Of a stretch of 64,000 nt of DNA, positions 53,111 to 63,600 are shown in pieces (within the stretch, counting starts at the first letter, position 1; each line of letters begins with the position of its first letter). The position numbers were made by a program, and so were the translations under genes. The notes below the pieces were generated by a model. The model was not told the origin of the DNA and did no database searches. It saw nothing but the letters and a program-made list of their open reading frames with translations. The stretch is from Thalassomonas actiniarum (lineage in GTDB: Bacteria > Pseudomonadota > Gammaproteobacteria > Enterobacterales > Alteromonadaceae), in NCBI RefSeq assembly GCF_000948975.2, contig NZ_CP059735.1, positions 1,426,001 to 1,490,000 of the forward strand, written 5' to 3'.

Positions 53111-55105
53111 ATGAGAAAAAAGAACTCCATTTTCATGCTGGTTTTTACCGGTATCTTCTATTTTTCCTGTCTTGCTTGCCGGCTGAATGCCGCTGATTTA
53201 GACAATAAAGCTCTTTATACCCTATCACTTGCGCAATTAATGGATGTTAAGGTGACCACGGCCTCCAAGTTTGAAGAATCATTACATGATGCCCATGCCA
53301 GCGTGTCGATTATCTCCAGGCAGCAAATCGAGCAGTTTGGCGGGCAAAATTTATATGAGATCCTTGAAAGGTTCGTTGCCGTTAACAGCAACTTTGGTGT
53401 CTTGACCAGCATAGGCACCCGGGGCAGCAAGCCCTGGACTTCACTTGCCCAGCATTTAGGCCTGATTGACGGCCGTCCTTTTGGCAATATGAGCGGCGCA
53501 CATAGTTTATATACATCTATGCCGCTTACTGCTATCGAGCGGATTGAATATATCCGGGGGCCGGGATCCGTACTTTATGGCAGTAATGCCTATCAGGGCG
53601 TGTTTAATATCATCACTAAAAAAGCAAGCCGGGAAGGCTGGCAGGCACAACAAAAGCTGACGTTTGGCAGTTTTGATACCAAGTTGCTCGATGGCAGTTA
53701 TCATTACCGGCAGGATGATTTTTCCTTTGATTTTAGTCTCTTGTTCAATGATGTCGGCGGCTGGGATGCAAAAATGTTTGACCCGGTTAGGTTGCAGACA
53801 TATCGGCGCAAAGCCTTTCAAGAAGAAAAAACCTTGTATTTGCAGTTGGCGTATAAAGACTTCTCCTTCAATTTTTACAACAGCCGGCAAGAAAAGTTTG
53901 GCAATTATTGGGATGCACCTGAGGAAGATTATATTCCCTGGTCAAAAGTTCATCCGGCTCAATTTTTTAACCTGAGCCACCATCATGCCTTTAACCCTGA
54001 TTGGCGATTGGAAAGCCATATTACCCATATAGAAAAAACCATGGAGTGGAGCAGTGACGGTGTTGCCGATGAGTTTGTCAGGATCAAATCGCCGTTTAGT
54101 CTCAGCTTATATGAGCTTAATTTATTTACGGAGTTGCCGGACCGTAGCAGCTTTTTATCGGGATTAAGCTATGAAAAACGTAAAATTTTTGACGCCGTGA
54201 CTATCCCCGACAGCAGTGAGGATTATGCCAGCCTCTACTTTCAGTTCCGGCAACAACTTAATCATGCTTTTTCCTATAGTATTGGCGGCCAATACGTCAC
54301 TTCACTTAGTCTTCTCGGCGATGCCGGCAATAAATCGGACTTTGTGCCAAGGTTTGGTTTGATTTATGACTTTGATGAAAAATGGGCGTTGAAACTGTTA
54401 TACGGTCAGGCATACCGGCAGCCGACTGCCGGAGAGCGTTCTATTGAGACACCCGGGGTACAAAGGGGAGCACCCGACCTTGAATCTGAGACTATTACCA
54501 CCAAGGAAGCCCAGTTATTTTACCAGCAGGCTGGCAGGTTGTTTACCCTGACTTATTACCATAGCGAAGAAAAGGAACTGATCTTATTGGTGCCAACCGG
54601 GGATCCTGCCTTTCCCCTGGAAAATAAAAACCAGGGACGAATGTCTTCCCGGGGAATTGAACTGGAATTTAAGTATGAAATTAATCACAACTGGTATCTG
54701 GAACTTTCCGGGGCATGGCAAAAAAACAAAGACGGAAACGGTGTTAAAAATACCAACCTTTCCCCCAACTATTCATGGAAGCTGGGTGTAGGTTATAACC
54801 GGGATACCTGGTCTTTGGGCTTATATAACCTGCATTATTCAAATTATCATGACTCGATTTTATTTGACCCCAACCGCGAACTGGTAAATCCTGCCGCCGA
54901 TGGTTTCGACTGGCTAACCTTAAAAGCGAGCAAAGTGCTGATGTCGTTTGGCAGCGGTTCTTCTTTACAGTTATCCTTAGAGTTAAAAAATATCCTCGAT
55001 GAAGAGGTTTACCAACCCAACGATACCCCGGTTTTTTATCCGATCAATACCTTGCCTGGCCGTGAAGGGCGCAGCGCTTTTGTAACTCTGAGCTATTCCC
55101 GCTAA
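53111..55105 (+). CDS. TonB-dependent outer membrane receptor
   Basis: A 664-residue receptor. Signal peptide (cleavage near residue 28, NAA-D), a segment TLSLAQLMDVKVTTASKFEE that leads into the plug domain (plug about 55-165, with ERIEYIRGPGSVLYGSNAYQ and GVFNIITKK), then the 22-strand barrel ending in AFVTLSYSR with terminal aromatic residues. The start ATG 53111 follows GTG 53108. TonB-dependent receptors take up siderophores, cobalamin or sugars; the sequence does not show which. Stand-alone, with no neighbouring transporter. A hairpin TTAGGATG-AAAA-CATCCTAA is found 107 bp before the start (52984-53003). Confidence 0.9.
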   Translation: MRKKNSIFMLVFTGIFYFSCLACRLNAADLDNKALYTLSLAQLMDVKVTTASKFEESLHDAHASVSIISRQQIEQFGGQNLYEILERFVAVNSNFGVLTSIGTRGSKPWTSLAQHLGLIDGRPFGNMSGAHSLYTSMPLTAIERIEYIRGPGSVLYGSNAYQGVFNIITKKASREGWQAQQKLTFGSFDTKLLDGSYHYRQDDFSFDFSLLFNDVGGWDAKMFDPVRLQTYRRKAFQEEKTLYLQLAYKDFSFNFYNSRQEKFGNYWDAPEEDYIPWSKVHPAQFFNLSHHHAFNPDWRLESHITHIEKTMEWSSDGVADEFVRIKSPFSLSLYELNLFTELPDRSSFLSGLSYEKRKIFDAVTIPDSSEDYASLYFQFRQQLNHAFSYSIGGQYVTSLSLLGDAGNKSDFVPRFGLIYDFDEKWALKLLYGQAYRQPTAGERSIETPGVQRGAPDLESETITTKEAQLFYQQAGRLFTLTYYHSEEKELILLVPTGDPAFPLENKNQGRMSSRGIELEFKYEINHNWYLELSGAWQKNKDGNGVKNTNLSPNYSWKLGVGYNRDTWSLGLYNLHYSNYHDSILFDPNRELVNPAADGFDWLTLKASKVLMSFGSGSSLQLSLELKNILDEEVYQPNDTPVFYPINTLPGREGRSAFVTLSYSR

Positions 55106-55303
55106 TACACTCCCTGAAAATGCCGGGATCAAATAATGAAAAGTGTCTATTAGCAGCAAACAAAGTGTTAAAGTGCTGAGGTGACTGTTTAAAGTTAATG
55201 CATCAATCCGAACATCAAAATTATAGTTGTGTTATTCATACAATTTTAAGATAAAGGGTAATAATATTTGCTATTAATCTCCTTTTCCTTTTAAAGCCGT
55301 GAT

Positions 55304-56578
55304 ATGGATGAAATAGAAACCTTAGTAAACGAGTTATATAAAAGTCAGTCGTCCAGGCTGCTTGCGGTATTGACGCGCATTTTCGGTCCCCATAATCTAT
55401 CCCTGGCTGAGGACGTTCTCCAGGAGGCTTTCAGTAAGGCTTTGATACATTGGCGGGAAAAGCCTTTACCGGATAATCCGCAGGCCTGGCTGATGCGCAC
55501 GGCAAAAAACCAGGCGCTTGATGTGATACGGTCAAATAAAACCCGGATGAAGTTTTCACAAGAGTTATCCTTTTACCTGGCCAGCGAATGGACCCTGGAC
55601 AATACCCTGGAGCAGGAATTTCAGGAAGATAAAATAAAAGACGACCAGTTACGCATGATCTTTATGTGCTGTCATGAAGATATCAAACCGGAAAACAGGC
55701 TGCCTTTTATTTTAAAAACCTTATGCGGATTCAGTATTCCTGCCGTAGCCAGGGCATTAGTTTTGCCGGTAGCGACGGTGAAAAAGCGTCTGTTGCGCAC
55801 CCGTGAAAAACTAAAAAGCCATAGCTTTAGCTTTCCAGAGCCGGAAAAATTAGCCCAGGCCATGGATACTGTGCATACGGTTTTATATCTATTTTTTAAT
55901 GAAGGTTTTCACAGCTCTGATGGTAAACAGGCGATCAATATCGCCTTTTGCCACGAAGCCATTGCCCTGGTCAATTTATTGGCCGGCGAAGCTGATATTG
56001 TTAATCAGGATAGCTTAGGTTTATTGGCTTTAATGCACTTCCACCTTGCCCGTGCCGAATCCCGTCTGGATGCTCAGGGATATAATATTCCCATTGATTT
56101 GCAGGACAGAAGTTTATGGGAGCAAAAACGTATAACACTCGCCAAAGGGATTCTATCCGCGGCATCCGCTGTCAGGGCCGGTGCTTCAGGCCGCTTTTTT
56201 ATTGAAGCCTTGATTGCCCGGGAGCATTGTCAATGCGCTGATTTCGGCGACACTAACTGGCCGGTTATTATTCATTATTATCAGCAGTTGATTGATATTA
56301 CCGCTTCTCCGGTTGCCGAGCTTAATCAGGCAGTTGCTATCGGTTATTCGGGCAAGCTAAGCGCGGCGATAGAAAAGGTAGAAAAATTGCAGCAAAATAA
56401 AATATTAAAAAATTCGCATCTGCCGCCGGCGATACTCGCCCATTTCAATGCCAAGGCCGGTAATGCGCAACAAGCCTATGCGTTTGCACAGCAATCGAAA
56501 CGTTTGGGCGGCACCCCGCATGAGCAGCAAATGATGATGGCTCAGGTGGAGCGCCTGTTAAATCAAAACGGCTTGTAA
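55304..56578 (+). CDS. ECF42-type sigma factor with C-terminal DUF6596/TPR domain
   Basis: A 424-residue sigma factor. Regions 2 and 4 at about 1-170 (SLAEDVLQEAFSKALIHW, MRTAKNQALDVIRSNK, LCGFSIPAVARALVLPVATV), followed by a 230-residue helical extension with NEGFHSS and AVAIGYSGKLSAAIEKVEKL (TPR-like). This size and extension define group ECF42, which lacks a classical anti-sigma and usually stands beside a YCII (DGPF) gene, the case here, though the partner is on the opposite strand. The extension is required for function in studied members. Confidence 0.92.
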   Translation: MDEIETLVNELYKSQSSRLLAVLTRIFGPHNLSLAEDVLQEAFSKALIHWREKPLPDNPQAWLMRTAKNQALDVIRSNKTRMKFSQELSFYLASEWTLDNTLEQEFQEDKIKDDQLRMIFMCCHEDIKPENRLPFILKTLCGFSIPAVARALVLPVATVKKRLLRTREKLKSHSFSFPEPEKLAQAMDTVHTVLYLFFNEGFHSSDGKQAINIAFCHEAIALVNLLAGEADIVNQDSLGLLALMHFHLARAESRLDAQGYNIPIDLQDRSLWEQKRITLAKGILSAASAVRAGASGRFFIEALIAREHCQCADFGDTNWPVIIHYYQQLIDITASPVAELNQAVAIGYSGKLSAAIEKVEKLQQNKILKNSHLPPAILAHFNAKAGNAQQAYAFAQQSKRLGGTPHEQQMMMAQVERLLNQNGL

Positions 56579-56581
56579 TCC

Positions 56582-56935
56582 TTACTCGCCTATTTCCATC
56601 ACTTCCCTGACTTCTACCGTGATGTCCGGATAGTTGAAAATCGGGCATTCTTTGGCAAGGGCAATGGCTTCGGTTATATCCCGGGCTTTAACAATGGAAT
56701 AACCGGAAACCAGCTCTTTGATTTCCGTGGTTGAAAGGTCGGTAACTACGCCGTCCCCGGTTAATGTCTTGCCGGAATAATGCAGCGGCGAGCCGCCCGA
56801 AACCAGCTGGTCCTTTTGTTGTAACATGCCCATCCAGGCGCCCCAACGCTCCATAGAAGCAGCCATTTCTTCCTGGCTGGTATTTTCCAGCCACTTAGGA
56901 TCGCCGCCTTTGTATATCAGCATAAAGTCTTTCAT
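56582..56935 (-). CDS. YCII-related (DGPF) protein
   Basis: A 117-residue protein: MKDFMLIYKGGDPKWLENTS, MERWGAWMGMLQQKDQLVSG, SGYSIVKARDITEAIALAK, and EVREVME at the end. This is the ferredoxin-like YCII fold, frequent target of ECF42 sigma factors. It is convergent with that sigma gene, with only 3 bp between stop codons, rather than downstream of it. A candidate ECF promoter is at 56990-57016. Confidence 0.9.
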   Translation of the reverse strand: MKDFMLIYKGGDPKWLENTSQEEMAASMERWGAWMGMLQQKDQLVSGGSPLHYSGKTLTGDGVVTDLSTTEIKELVSGYSIVKARDITEAIALAKECPIFNYPDITVEVREVMEIGE

Positions 56936-56989
56936 TATTTATCTCCTTAATAAGTTGAGTTATCGATAAATCGCTACCGATAACCAGAT

Positions 56990-57016
56990 GACGGATGGGC
57001 AGGGAAAAAGGAGACA
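56990..57016 (-). promoter_or_regulatory. Candidate ECF promoter of the YCII gene
   Basis: Minus strand: TGTCTC (57011-57016), 17 bp, CGTC (56990-56993), about 55 bp before the ATG. The TGTC...CGTC layout is seen with several ECF groups; assignment to the neighbouring ECF42 sigma is by context. Confidence 0.45.
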
Positions 57017-57184
57017 ATTATTAAGATAAATTTTTTGCCGGTTAGCAATGGCAGGATCAGTAAAGCCGTTTCGCATCTGAACTCTTGCCCCGATATATAG
57101 CAATTTCCTGCCTGGTCTGGCAGAACTTGTGACTGCGCCGTTTAGGGGCGCAGTCGCGGGCCTTATCCGTTAAGGTTTAGCTGG

Positions 57185-57469
57185 TTATGGTTTAATTGCC
57201 GGGCCGGGGGAGGGCAGGCTTGGGGTTATCATTAATCCATGTTGATTGACTGTCACCGTGACCTTTTGCCCTGTGGTGAAACCGGCCTGACTGAGCCACT
57301 TGCCTCTTAATACGATATAAGGTTCTAAGACTACAGGCACATAGTTAAGGCCAACCCCGCGGGTTTTTGCGGCGGTCTCGCATATGGTTTCCAGTACCGT
57401 AAGTTGGCGTGAGGTGGGATATTTTACTTTTGCCGAGCGGGGCTCTGACGTATGATTAGAATCAGCCAT
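57185..57469 (-). CDS. SymE-like protein (AbrB-fold, type I toxin family)
   Basis: A 94-residue protein resembling SymE: RQLTVLETICETAA, then LEPYIVLRGKWLSQAGFTTG (about residues 47-66), QKVTVTVNQHGLMI and a proline-rich end. SymE evolved from an AbrB-like DNA-binding fold into an SOS-linked RNA/DNA-compacting toxin repressed by antisense RNA SymR in E. coli. A short inverted repeat (GAACT / AGTTC) places its ribosome binding site in a loop. No antisense RNA gene could be assigned, though the 430 bp upstream are free of genes. Confidence 0.75.
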   Translation of the reverse strand: MADSNHTSEPRSAKVKYPTSRQLTVLETICETAAKTRGVGLNYVPVVLEPYIVLRGKWLSQAGFTTGQKVTVTVNQHGLMITPSLPSPGPAIKP

Positions 57470-57901
57470 GATGAACTCCTATAAGTTCGTTAAGGTTAGC
57501 AATCTCTGGGTGTTAGTGCACTCAGGGGTTGCGGTTATTGTTACCGCGCTTTTATGGGCGCGAATGAATAAAAATACTGGCGGGCTGCTCTCCTTTGTTG
57601 CTTAGAGTCACCTTTAATAAAAGACTTGTTTACTGGATAAAGCAACAGTGAGTTGGTTGTTTTTTAGATTAAAATTTGCAATAAATTGGGCTGGATATGT
57701 TATTTGTGAGTAATGGCCGGGCAGTGCCGATGGCGGCCTGACTCCTGCTTTTAACTTAGCTGAAAATGTCAGGTTATCGCCAGAGCTGAGCTGAAGTCTT
57801 GCTGTGACGGGGGAAATCCCCGGTTTACGGCAAAACCGGGTATTTCCGTATTTAATTAACCTGTTATCCCTTGTGGTTATAAGTTTTGTTCCCAGGTGGT
57901 T
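57470..57901. other. Gene-free stretch upstream of symE-like gene
   Basis: 432 bp. Contains GCGGTTA..TTACCGC (about 57531-57547) followed by CTTTTA, and GGGGAAATCCCC next to CCGGTTTACGGCAAAACCGG (about 57809-57838). An antisense regulator of the toxin could start here, but none can be defined by eye. Confidence 0.4.
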
Positions 57902-58501
57902 TTAAACGTAATCGGGGGCATCTAACGTCTGGCCGTGCATGGCACCGGTGACTGCTGCCAGATAAGCCTTGGCGGTATCGTCTGCCGACAGGCCGCCCTC
58001 GGTATCCATACCCATCATTGCCATGGTTTCTTTGACAAAGACGGGGGCAACCACATTAAAGCGTATGGCATCAAGCTCTAACGCCGATGCCTTAACATAA
58101 CTTTCCAGGGCGCCGTTAGCCATGCTGATAACACCGCTGCCGGGCATAGGTTCACGCGATAATACGCCCGAGGTCAGGGTGACAGAGCCGTCCTGGTTCA
58201 GGTACTCCCTGCCTAAACGCATCAGGTTGATTTGTCCCATCAACTTATTATTTAATGCCAGCTGATAATCGGCATCGGTGAATTCGCTTAACGGGGAAAA
58301 GTTTGCCAAGCCTGCGGTGGACACTATAGCATCGACTTTGCCGACCCGGGCGAGCAGGGCACGGATGGACTCCGGATTGCCGATATCGACCTTAAAGCCT
58401 TCTCCGGAATAGTTGGCGGCGATAACCTCATGATCTGTGGCAAGGGCTTTTGCTACTGCCTGGCCGATGGTACCGCTGGCGCCGATCAATAAAATTTTCA
58501 T
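57902..58501 (-). CDS. Short-chain dehydrogenase/reductase
   Basis: A 199-residue short SDR. GASGTIGQAVAKAL at the start (cofactor loop), VSTAGLANFSPL, TLTSGVLSREPMPGSG and ALESYVKASALELDAIRFN at the active-site region, where the usual Tyr-x3-Lys is present as SYVKAS with Tyr and Lys two residues apart, so the catalytic set is atypical. ATG at 58501 follows GGAGAA; the frame starts four codons earlier at TTG. Divergent from a LysR gene, its presumed regulator. Confidence 0.82.
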   Translation of the reverse strand: MKILLIGASGTIGQAVAKALATDHEVIAANYSGEGFKVDIGNPESIRALLARVGKVDAIVSTAGLANFSPLSEFTDADYQLALNNKLMGQINLMRLGREYLNQDGSVTLTSGVLSREPMPGSGVISMANGALESYVKASALELDAIRFNVVAPVFVKETMAMMGMDTEGGLSADDTAKAYLAAVTGAMHGQTLDAPDYV

Positions 58502-58523
58502 AACGTTCTCCAAGTGTGGTGAT

Positions 58524-58563
58524 TTATTTAACTTGCAATCAGTTTATTTGATCACTTAAATAA
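58524..58563. promoter_or_regulatory. Candidate LysR operator in the divergent promoter
   Basis: Inverted repeat TTATTTAA (58524-58531) / TTAAATAA (58556-58563) between the SDR and LysR genes. Confidence 0.35.
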
Positions 58564-58596
58564 GAAAAATAATGTAAAAGTGAAAAGATTATTCTC

Positions 58597-59496
58597 ATGA
58601 AGAGAAAGATAGACTTATTAAAAGCGATGAAAACCTTTGTCCTGGTGTCCGAGAAAGGCAGTTTTAGCGCGGTGTCGCGAGAGCTGAATATAGTGGCTTC
58701 GGCCATCAGCAGGCAGGTATCAGATCTGGAAGAGCACTTTTCCTGTCAGTTATTGTATCGCACCACCAGGGCGATGCAGTTAACAGCCGAGGGCAGCTAT
58801 TATCTCGGGCAATTTAAAGATGTGCTCGGCCGCATGGAAAATCTTGAAAATGTTGCCCATGAAAGGCAGCAAAAAGTGGCGGGGCATTTAAGAATTTCAG
58901 CTCCCCGGGGCTCTGCCGGCTTAGGCTTTTTTAAAGCGGCAAGCGATTTTATGAAACAGCATCCCCAGGTAAAAATTTCCTGGCTGTTTGTCAACCGCTT
59001 TGTCAATATGGTGGAAGAAGGTGTCGATCTCGCCATCCGGGTAGGGGAGTTGGCCGACTCCAGCTTTATTGCCCGGCGTTATGGTCACCTTAAGGTTAAT
59101 TTTGTTGCCAGTGAGCATTATTTAACACAGCAGGGGAGTCCTGAACATCCAAAAGAGCTGTTAAAGCATCAATGTATTGTCGATAGCTCCAACCGCCTGC
59201 CCGGTCGCTGGCGCTACCGGGAAGGCAATAAGGAGGAGCTGGTGGCCATCCATGCCTTTGTTGAAGCCAATGACGGCGATATCGTTGCCCGGCTGGCGGC
59301 CGACGGGCATGGCATTGCCTATTTACCCACTTTTTTAACGCAAGCTTATCTGGACTCGGGCTTGCTGGTGCCGGTACTGCAAGATTATGAGTTTGACAGC
59401 GCACCTGTTTCTTTGGTGTATCCGGCAAACCGTCTGGCGAACACGGCTTTAAACGCCCTGGTTGATCATTTACTTGAGCACAAGGCAGATAAATAA
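58597..59496 (+). CDS. LysR-family transcriptional regulator
   Basis: A 299-residue LysR protein of the DmlR/CrgA-like branch: LLKAMKTFVLVSEKGSFSAV, SRELNIVASAISRQVSDLEE (about residues 29-48), LLYRTTRAMQLTAEG. The effector domain includes HLRISAPRGSAGLGFF (about 95-110) and GHGIAYLPTFL. It faces the SDR gene across 95 bp, a typical regulator-target pair for aldehyde or ketone detoxification genes. Confidence 0.9.
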   Translation: MKRKIDLLKAMKTFVLVSEKGSFSAVSRELNIVASAISRQVSDLEEHFSCQLLYRTTRAMQLTAEGSYYLGQFKDVLGRMENLENVAHERQQKVAGHLRISAPRGSAGLGFFKAASDFMKQHPQVKISWLFVNRFVNMVEEGVDLAIRVGELADSSFIARRYGHLKVNFVASEHYLTQQGSPEHPKELLKHQCIVDSSNRLPGRWRYREGNKEELVAIHAFVEANDGDIVARLAADGHGIAYLPTFLTQAYLDSGLLVPVLQDYEFDSAPVSLVYPANRLANTALNALVDHLLEHKADK

Positions 59497-59545
59497 CCCG
59501 CGACCATAAGCAAGGCGTTCTACGGCTTATCGTCTGGCTGTTGCA

Positions 59546-60619
59546 TCAGTTTACGAGTTTTCGAAACAAATACTCCACCGGGCCAGCGCTGAATTTTCGC
59601 TGCCATAACAGACAAAATATTACCGCCAAAATACTAAATGCTAAGCTGGTGTAAAGGGTCGCACTGAGTTGAGGCAACCGGTGCAAACCCAAAGGGGCAA
59701 ATAGCTCCTGGGCAATCAAAACATGTGCAAGGTACAGGGTCAGGGAATATTGTCCGGTAACCGACAGCCATTGTATCAGCCTGGTGTTTGCAAAACGTTG
59801 AGACAGGGATATACAGGTTATGATAACCAGGGTGGCGCTGGCGGCTGCCGATATCAGGTATTGCGGCCAGGGTGGCATAGGGGCGGTTGATAATAAGGCT
59901 TCAACTTCCTCTGTTGTCAGGCCCCATGCCGGATCCCTGAGGGCATCGTAGGTCAATAAGGCGAAGCAGGCTTCTGTGAGCAAGCAAAGAAAAAGCGCAG
60001 TAAAAAAGAGCTTCTTTCTCAAAGCGCTTGCGGCCAGGTCTTGCCTGCCGAGCCAGATGCCGTACAACAAAAAGCTCAGCCAGGGAAATACCGGATGAAA
60101 GCCGTTAAAAAACAGGTGCCTGAACATGCCTTCCGGGCTCCATAAATCCAGGTAGGATAAAGTGCTGAAATCCCAGCCCTGCTCATAATTGAAAAATATC
60201 ATTAAGGCAATAAAGATCAAAGGCATACACAGGGCTGCCAATATTAATTGCCTGTCCTTTAAAGTAAAGAGCGCAGCGGCGCATAGAAAATAAACGCCAT
60301 AGAAGTGCAATATGTCCGCCTGCCAGTAGGGGGTATAAGCTAAGCCGATAACTGCCAGCAAGATACCGCGTTTGATCAGGGCATAACGGCTTTGTCTGAT
60401 GTTGGCCGTTATACCGGATAAGCGGCTGTTATTGGTTAAAAAGGCGATGCCTATGCCAGCCAGTACCACAAATAAAGCCGAAGCCCGCCCTTCCAGCAGG
60501 GAGAGCCCCCAGCTATTCTCCTTATCTGCCTGGAGGATAAGGTTAAAATTCACCTGCACCATAGCAAAAACGGCCAGGGCCCTGGCAATATCCAATCCCT
60601 GAATGCGATGAGTGTTCAT
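59546..60619 (-). CDS. Heparan-alpha-glucosaminide acetyltransferase-like/DUF418-type membrane protein
   Basis: A 357-residue membrane protein with about ten helices. The N-terminus RIQGLDIARALAVFAMVQVN matches DUF1624/DUF418-type acyltransferases that begin with R-x-x-x-L-D-x-x-R-G/A; GVYFLCAAALF and the C-terminal SVTGQYSLTLYLAHVLI (about 285-301) are typical of DUF418. The start codon lies 5 bp behind the stop of the RND permease gene, so it is the last gene of the efflux operon. Such proteins transfer acyl groups across the membrane; why one is in an RND operon is unclear. Confidence 0.82.
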   Translation of the reverse strand: MNTHRIQGLDIARALAVFAMVQVNFNLILQADKENSWGLSLLEGRASALFVVLAGIGIAFLTNNSRLSGITANIRQSRYALIKRGILLAVIGLAYTPYWQADILHFYGVYFLCAAALFTLKDRQLILAALCMPLIFIALMIFFNYEQGWDFSTLSYLDLWSPEGMFRHLFFNGFHPVFPWLSFLLYGIWLGRQDLAASALRKKLFFTALFLCLLTEACFALLTYDALRDPAWGLTTEEVEALLSTAPMPPWPQYLISAAASATLVIITCISLSQRFANTRLIQWLSVTGQYSLTLYLAHVLIAQELFAPLGLHRLPQLSATLYTSLAFSILAVIFCLLWQRKFSAGPVEYLFRKLVN

Positions 60620-60624
60620 AGCAG

Positions 60625-63600
60625 CTAGCTGTACTCTTGCCGGACAGCAAGTTGCTCAGGAAACTTTGCTGCCGGCGGTAAGTTATGGCTGGTAGCGCTT
60701 TTTCTTTTACCTGTTTTTATGCCGATATCGCTAAATACGCTCAGTACCACGGGGACGGCTATCAGGGTTATGGCGGTGGCAAATAACTCGCCATAGGCCA
60801 GGGAAACCGCGGCAGGGATCAGGTATTGCGCCTGCTCCGATGTTTCAGAGAGCAACGGCATTAGCCCGGCGACCGTAGTGACTGTGGTCAGAAAAATGGC
60901 GCGAAAACGGCTGGAACCCGCGGCAATCAGTGCCTCCCTGGCAGGCATGCCCTGTTCAAGCATCTGGTTATAGCGGGTCAGCATCACCAGGGAGTCATTC
61001 ACCACTATCCCCGCCAGGGCGAGCATACCGAAAAATGACAGCAGGCTGATTTCGATGCCGGCGATCAGGTGCCCTATGGCAGCACCGGCGAAACCAAACG
61101 GGATCACGCTCATGATCACCAGAGGTTGCCAGTAGCTTTTTAGCGGTACCGCCAATAAGGCGTATATTAATACCAGGGTGAGGATAAGCGCTTTTACCAG
61201 GCCCGAGCGGATCTCGCCTTCTTCTTCCAATTCTCCGGCACCGGCTATTTCGATACCGGCAAACTGTTGCTCCAGCTGCTTCTGTACCCCGGATTTTATA
61301 TGGTTCAACACTTCCATGGCATTGACCTGGCTTTTATCTATATTGGCAGAGATCAGGGTCGAACGCTTGCCGTTACGGCGCCACAGTACCGCCGGGGTAT
61401 ATTTAGACTCCAGCTCTGCCACGGCAATCAGCGGCACCCAGTTACCACTTGCGGTCTGGATACGGCTAAACCTTAAGGCATCGACGGAATTGCGTGCCTG
61501 GTCGTCAAATTTCACCTTTACTTTGATTTCATTGCTGCCGCGTTGCAGCCTTTGTACTTCCAGGCCGCCATAACCGTCGCCTATCTGACTGGCAACCATA
61601 GCTGTGGTGAGGCCTAGTGCCCTGGCGCCGGGTTTTAACCTGACGAAAATTTCGGCCGCGCCGCCTTTAAGATCATCGCGCACGTCATTGACGCCGTTAA
61701 TGCCTGTTAATGACTGACTAATTTGCGCGACCGCCTGTTCAAGTTCATCCTGGTAGGGAGAGGAAACACGAATGGCAAAACCGCCGCCGGTAGACTCCGA
61801 GCCGGTAAAATTAAGCAGATCTGTGCCTTCTAGCTGGCCGGTTAATGTCCGCCAGCGGTTGACTATCTCCACCGTGCCGGCTCCCCGCTGCGCCTCGGGC
61901 AGCAGCTCGGCATATATCTCCATCGAGCTGCTGTCGTTAATGGCGGTCATCACCCGGGCGATGGGGGGAAGGGCTAAATCATGTTCCGCCATCAATTGCT
62001 GGTTAAGCACATCCGCCTGTTGCTCGATAATACCGGCATTTTTGACCGTCAAGCGATAGGGACTGCGTTGATCCATTTCCATAGAGACAGTGATCAGGCT
62101 GCCGGGAATATCCGGAAAAAAGGCGGTTTTGATACTGCCGTTGCTGATCATGCCGATGGCAAACAGTGCAAAGGTGAAAAAGCCGATCAAAGTGGCATAA
62201 CGATAATGCAACAGCTTGGCCAGCAGCGGTTTATATAAGCTGAGATTGACATAATCCAGCCCTTGGTTGAACCGGTTTTGCAGGCGGTGCCATAACCGGG
62301 CAATGGTATGTTCGCCGCCGTTTTGTACCGACACCTGGGCTAAATGGGCGGGCAGGATAAGTTTGCTTTCCACCAGGGAAAACAACAGGGCGATAATCAC
62401 CACCCCGGCGAAACTTGCCAGTACCTTGCCCAGGGCATTGTCAATCAGCAGCATGGGATAAAAAGCGGCGATGGTGGTCATCACCCCGAATACCGTGGCG
62501 GTAGAGACTTTGGCAACCCCTTGCTGGGTGCCGCGAATGGCGGCCTGGCGGGAAGTATCCTTGATTTTTTCCCGTTCGCTGTAGACGCTTTCGCCGACGA
62601 CCACGGCATCGTCTACCAAAATACCCAGTACGATGATCATACCGAAGGTGGTGATATCATTGACGGAATAATCTATGGCATCCAGGCCCATCAGGGCAAA
62701 GGTGCCGGCCACAGCCACCGGGATACCGGCAGCGACCCAGAAGGCGAGTTTGACGTTTAAAAATAACGCCAACAGGATAAAGACCAGCATCAGTCCCTGG
62801 ATGGCATTGGTTTTTAGCAGGCTTAACCTGTCTGAAATATAGTTGCTCTGGTTGGCCCAGATATCAAGTTTGACATTGGCAGGCAATTCCCGCCTGATTT
62901 GGGCAATGACCTTTTTGGCCACTTTACTTACCGTCAGTAAGTTGCCTTTGCGGTCGATGATCAGCTCCATGCCGATGGCGGGCTGTCCCTGGTAACGTAC
63001 CTGGCCGTCGCCCTCAACAAAGCCGTCTTCTATGCTGGCAATATCTTTTAACAACAAGCGCGAACCGTCGGGTAAGTCCTTCAACGGCAGCTGGGCATAA
63101 TCCTGAAAATTAAGGGCCAGTTGATCCCCCCTGACGCGGATATTGCCCCCCTGGGTGCGCAATACACCGCCGGGATAAAGCAGGGAGTGCTGGTTGATTT
63201 TTTCGCCGACCTGGCTCAGGGATAAACCGAAACGCTGCAATTGGGCGGGAGAGATCTTGATGCTGATTTCACGGCTGCGTTGTCCCCACTGTTTGAGTTT
63301 AGTGATCTCCGGCTGGGCCAGCAGCTCATCTTTTACCCTGCGGCTGATTTTTTGCAGTACATCAGTATCGGTCTCGCCGTATACCTGGACAATTAACGCG
63401 GGAAAATCAAACTCGTCCCGGGAGATCAAAGGTTTTTCGGCCAGCTTTGGCAGTGAATGTATGGTGTCGATCCGGGTTTTAATGTCCTCGACAAAACGGT
63501 TAAAGTTATAGCCGGACTCTTTTTCTACCCGGACAAAGCCGAAAGAGTCACTGGAAAAACTGGCGCTGCGCTTGATGCCGGGCAAACCTTCCAGCGCCTG

